Source: Azolla caroliniana
Lineage: Eukaryota; Polypodiophyta
NCBI GenBank assembly: GCA_043228905.1
Contig: JBHGNT010000005.1
Location: forward strand, 1,488,001 to 1,552,000
Length of the DNA stretch: 64,000 bases
Direction: 5' to 3'
Positions 63,001-64,000 of the stretch are shown here, one piece after another. Position 1 is the stretch's first letter. Each line of letters starts with the position of its first letter. Both the position numbers and the translations under genes were made by a program. The notes under the pieces were generated by a model. The model was not told the DNA's origin and searched no databases. It saw only the letters and a list, made by a program, of their open reading frames with translations.

Positions 63001-63081
63001 GATGAGAATAATCCAAAGCTGAGGGATGCTCTGCTTATCACTATCAATGGAATCTCAGCTGGCATGCGCAACACTGGATAG
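51065..63081 (+). CDS. PPC4: Bacterial-type phosphoenolpyruvate carboxylase (BTPC)
   Basis: Carboxylates PEP with bicarbonate to oxaloacetate. In plants BTPC binds plant-type PEPC in Class-2 complexes. Twenty coding exons total 1,073 residues: 51065-51220, 51628-51791, 51883-51997, 52084-52161, 52250-52318, 52412-52490, 52580-52656, 53281-53376, 54934-55075, 57625-57762, 57949-58025, 58112-58423, 58552-58674, 58757-58858, 58944-59090, 60915-61013, 61180-61268, 61360-61486, 61572-61778, 62257-63081. It opens '[20 protein letters not shown]', lacks the N-terminal phospho-Ser motif of plant-type PEPC, has a disordered insert (~330-475), and ends 'MRNTG', all BTPC traits. Catalytic motifs: '[12 protein letters not shown]' (His~154), 'GGDRDGN' (~267), '[16 protein letters not shown]', '[14 protein letters not shown]' (~772), '[16 protein letters not shown]'. 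Introns 6 and 7 appear to be GC-AG; the exon 3 and exon 10 acceptors are the least certain. Intron 8 holds an LTR insertion. Confidence 0.95.
53605..54830 (+). repeat. Direct duplication in PEPC intron 8, split by the LTR
   Basis: A unit with 'ttggttagtgctgcattataat', a variable AT or CA stretch and 'agctatactggaaataaatgtag' occurs at about 53609-53722 and again at 54674-54760. A second part, 'caaagttgttttagagtt(a)aatctacattcct', occurs at about 54631-54663 and 54782-54814. Removing the 53723-54607 insertion restores two consecutive copies of the same ~150-base unit. Confidence 0.85.
53723..54607 (+). mobile_element. Solo LTR inserted in PEPC intron 8
   Basis: The 885-base segment begins TGTAAGGG and ends CCCAACA, and is flanked on both sides by the pentamer GTAAG (53718-53722 and 54608-54612). 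A TATAAATA box lies near 54545. The neighbouring duplicated intron copy (gtagcaagtctctattgc at about 54756) serves as an internal empty site for the interrupted one (gtagtaagtttccattgc). No internal primer site or coding region is seen, so a solo LTR fits best; a non-autonomous LTR element is the alternative. Confidence 0.75.
55078..55510 (+). repeat. Diverged ~180-bp tandem duplication in PEPC intron 9
   Basis: About 55078-55250 and 55318-55500 share the order 'caatgg..tt..ttgcatgtcttt', 'aaggaatt.at', 'tgctgataaaca..attggtaagggaaga.t.tggat' and 'gagaat.a.aaa.ttgg'. Point and length differences are common, so the event is old. Confidence 0.6.
56680..57430 (+). repeat. Two diverged ~280-bp repeat copies in PEPC intron 9
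   Basis: Copy A (about 56680-56990) and copy B (about 57150-57430) share 'ttgccatcgacaaataaagg' versus 'ttgttatcaacaaaccaagg', 'gcttccat.g', and 'gatttgttgttctcaaagacgag' versus 'ggtttgttctcaaaggtgag' followed by 'gatgtaatct' versus 'gatgtagtct'. They could be the LTRs of a small decayed element about 0.75 kb long, or a simple duplication. Confidence 0.45.
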
Positions 63082-64000
63082 TTCATACTCGTGACATTTG
63101 GTTTTCCATTTCTAGTTACTTGACCTTATTCCCAACCAATCAAAAACCACCGTATAGTAGGTGTTTTAGAATACAAAATACTATTCACGTATATAAATTT
63201 TATGGCAATTGAAAACCTAGTTTCATGTAGAGAAAAATATAAAATTGTACTGGTTTAAGGATGATTCAGACTGCCACCCCGGCCATAAAGTTAAAAGAAT
63301 ATAGTGCTTCAGGTTGTTCATTGAGCTTGCCTGGGTTATGACATTTTTCCTCGCCTCTACCCGAGTATTTTTGCACAGCCACACCAGAGTGAGAGAAGCT
63401 GTCTATCCCTTTTTTTTTGCCACTGATTTCGTACCACATCAGCACAAATTCATGTCCGATGCTTCACTCAGAAACAAGATCTGAGATGGAGGTGATGAAT
63501 GCGGATGCTAGGTTTGATTCATTTGTGTGCCCGTCTTTAAGTTTGTAAAATGTATGAAGTGTGCCTGAAAAGTATTTGGTATTCATGCATGTAAATTGAA
63601 ACTGTGGATGTCACAAAGAAAAAGAGTGATTATTTGCATTGATTAGGAGTCTGATGTTAGGTTGTTACTTCATTATATGTTGGAATGTTAAACTGTCTTG
63701 CTTACATGATGCTTCTTTAATAGGAACATCCTATTGTGAGTCCTTTGGCCGAAATGCACTTCATGCATTCTTAAACAAGGACTTGTGATATAGGTATCCT
63801 TCATGCACCAAAGTTCCAAACCATGATTATCAAGGAAGGCAAGAATAAGGCAAGTGTTCTCTTCCCAACTGATACCCTGGATGGAAGCCTAGACAAACTC
63901 ACTATCTAGATTGTGCATAGAGACACGTCTAGAAACATACATTGTTTAATCACTGATGCCTCCATTAGGATATCCTCCTCTCTACTTCTGATAGCGTGCG
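63082..64000. other. 3' flank of PEPC, no gene recognised
   Basis: Contains the PEPC 3' UTR of unknown length and then AT-rich sequence to the window edge. No ORF or repeat of note. Confidence 0.5.

Overview
The window is nuclear DNA from a land plant. The protein-coding genes carry GT-AG introns with plant-like T-rich 3' ends. They include a bacterial-type PEP carboxylase, a plant OTLD1-like deubiquitinase and an intronless PLS-class PPR gene. The intergenic DNA is AT-rich and full of ATGT/GT microsatellites and decayed transposons. Repeat style and the PPR idiom (repeated 'WNAMLSAY', 'LQACG', 'MYGKCG') remind me of seedless plants such as ferns, but that is an impression, not a determination.

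Layout. 1-1436: microsatellites and a possible coding relic on the minus strand. 1437-8991: a roughly 7.5 kb Mutator-like element (MULE) bounded by ~105 bp terminal inverted repeats. It carries a decayed C2H2/Ulp1-protease ORF (3526-4532) and a broken MULE transposase (5755-8606), and it abuts ATGT repeats on both sides. 10850-13027: PPR gene. 13028-18300: gene-free, with an LTR-like repeat, a decayed Ty3/gypsy pol on the minus strand and a probable Copia solo LTR. 18300-20796: ANP32-like acidic LRR protein, with an untranslated first exon holding telo-boxes and two tiny uORFs. 24638-26092: ribosomal protein uS3. 29937-36222: OTLD1-like OTU deubiquitinase (8 exons). 41691-42271: small conserved-looking one-helix membrane protein. 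45122-46231 (minus): histone H2A.Z with a His-rich N-tail. 51065-63081: bacterial-type PEP carboxylase (20 coding exons), with a solo LTR inserted in intron 8 and several diverged duplications in its introns.

The genes are independent plant transcription units with no operon logic. H2A.Z, ANP32-like and OTLD1-like proteins all belong to chromatin biology, but their proximity here is probably accidental. Gene models were built by hand: splice sites were placed by reading frame, consensus dinucleotides and remembered family conservation. The less certain junctions are flagged in the entries. The most unusual items are the MULE that encodes a Ulp1-like protease, the two consecutive GC-AG introns around PEPC exon 7, the LTR insertion in PEPC intron 8 with a clean 5-bp target duplication, and the H2A.Z N-terminus and 5' splice site.
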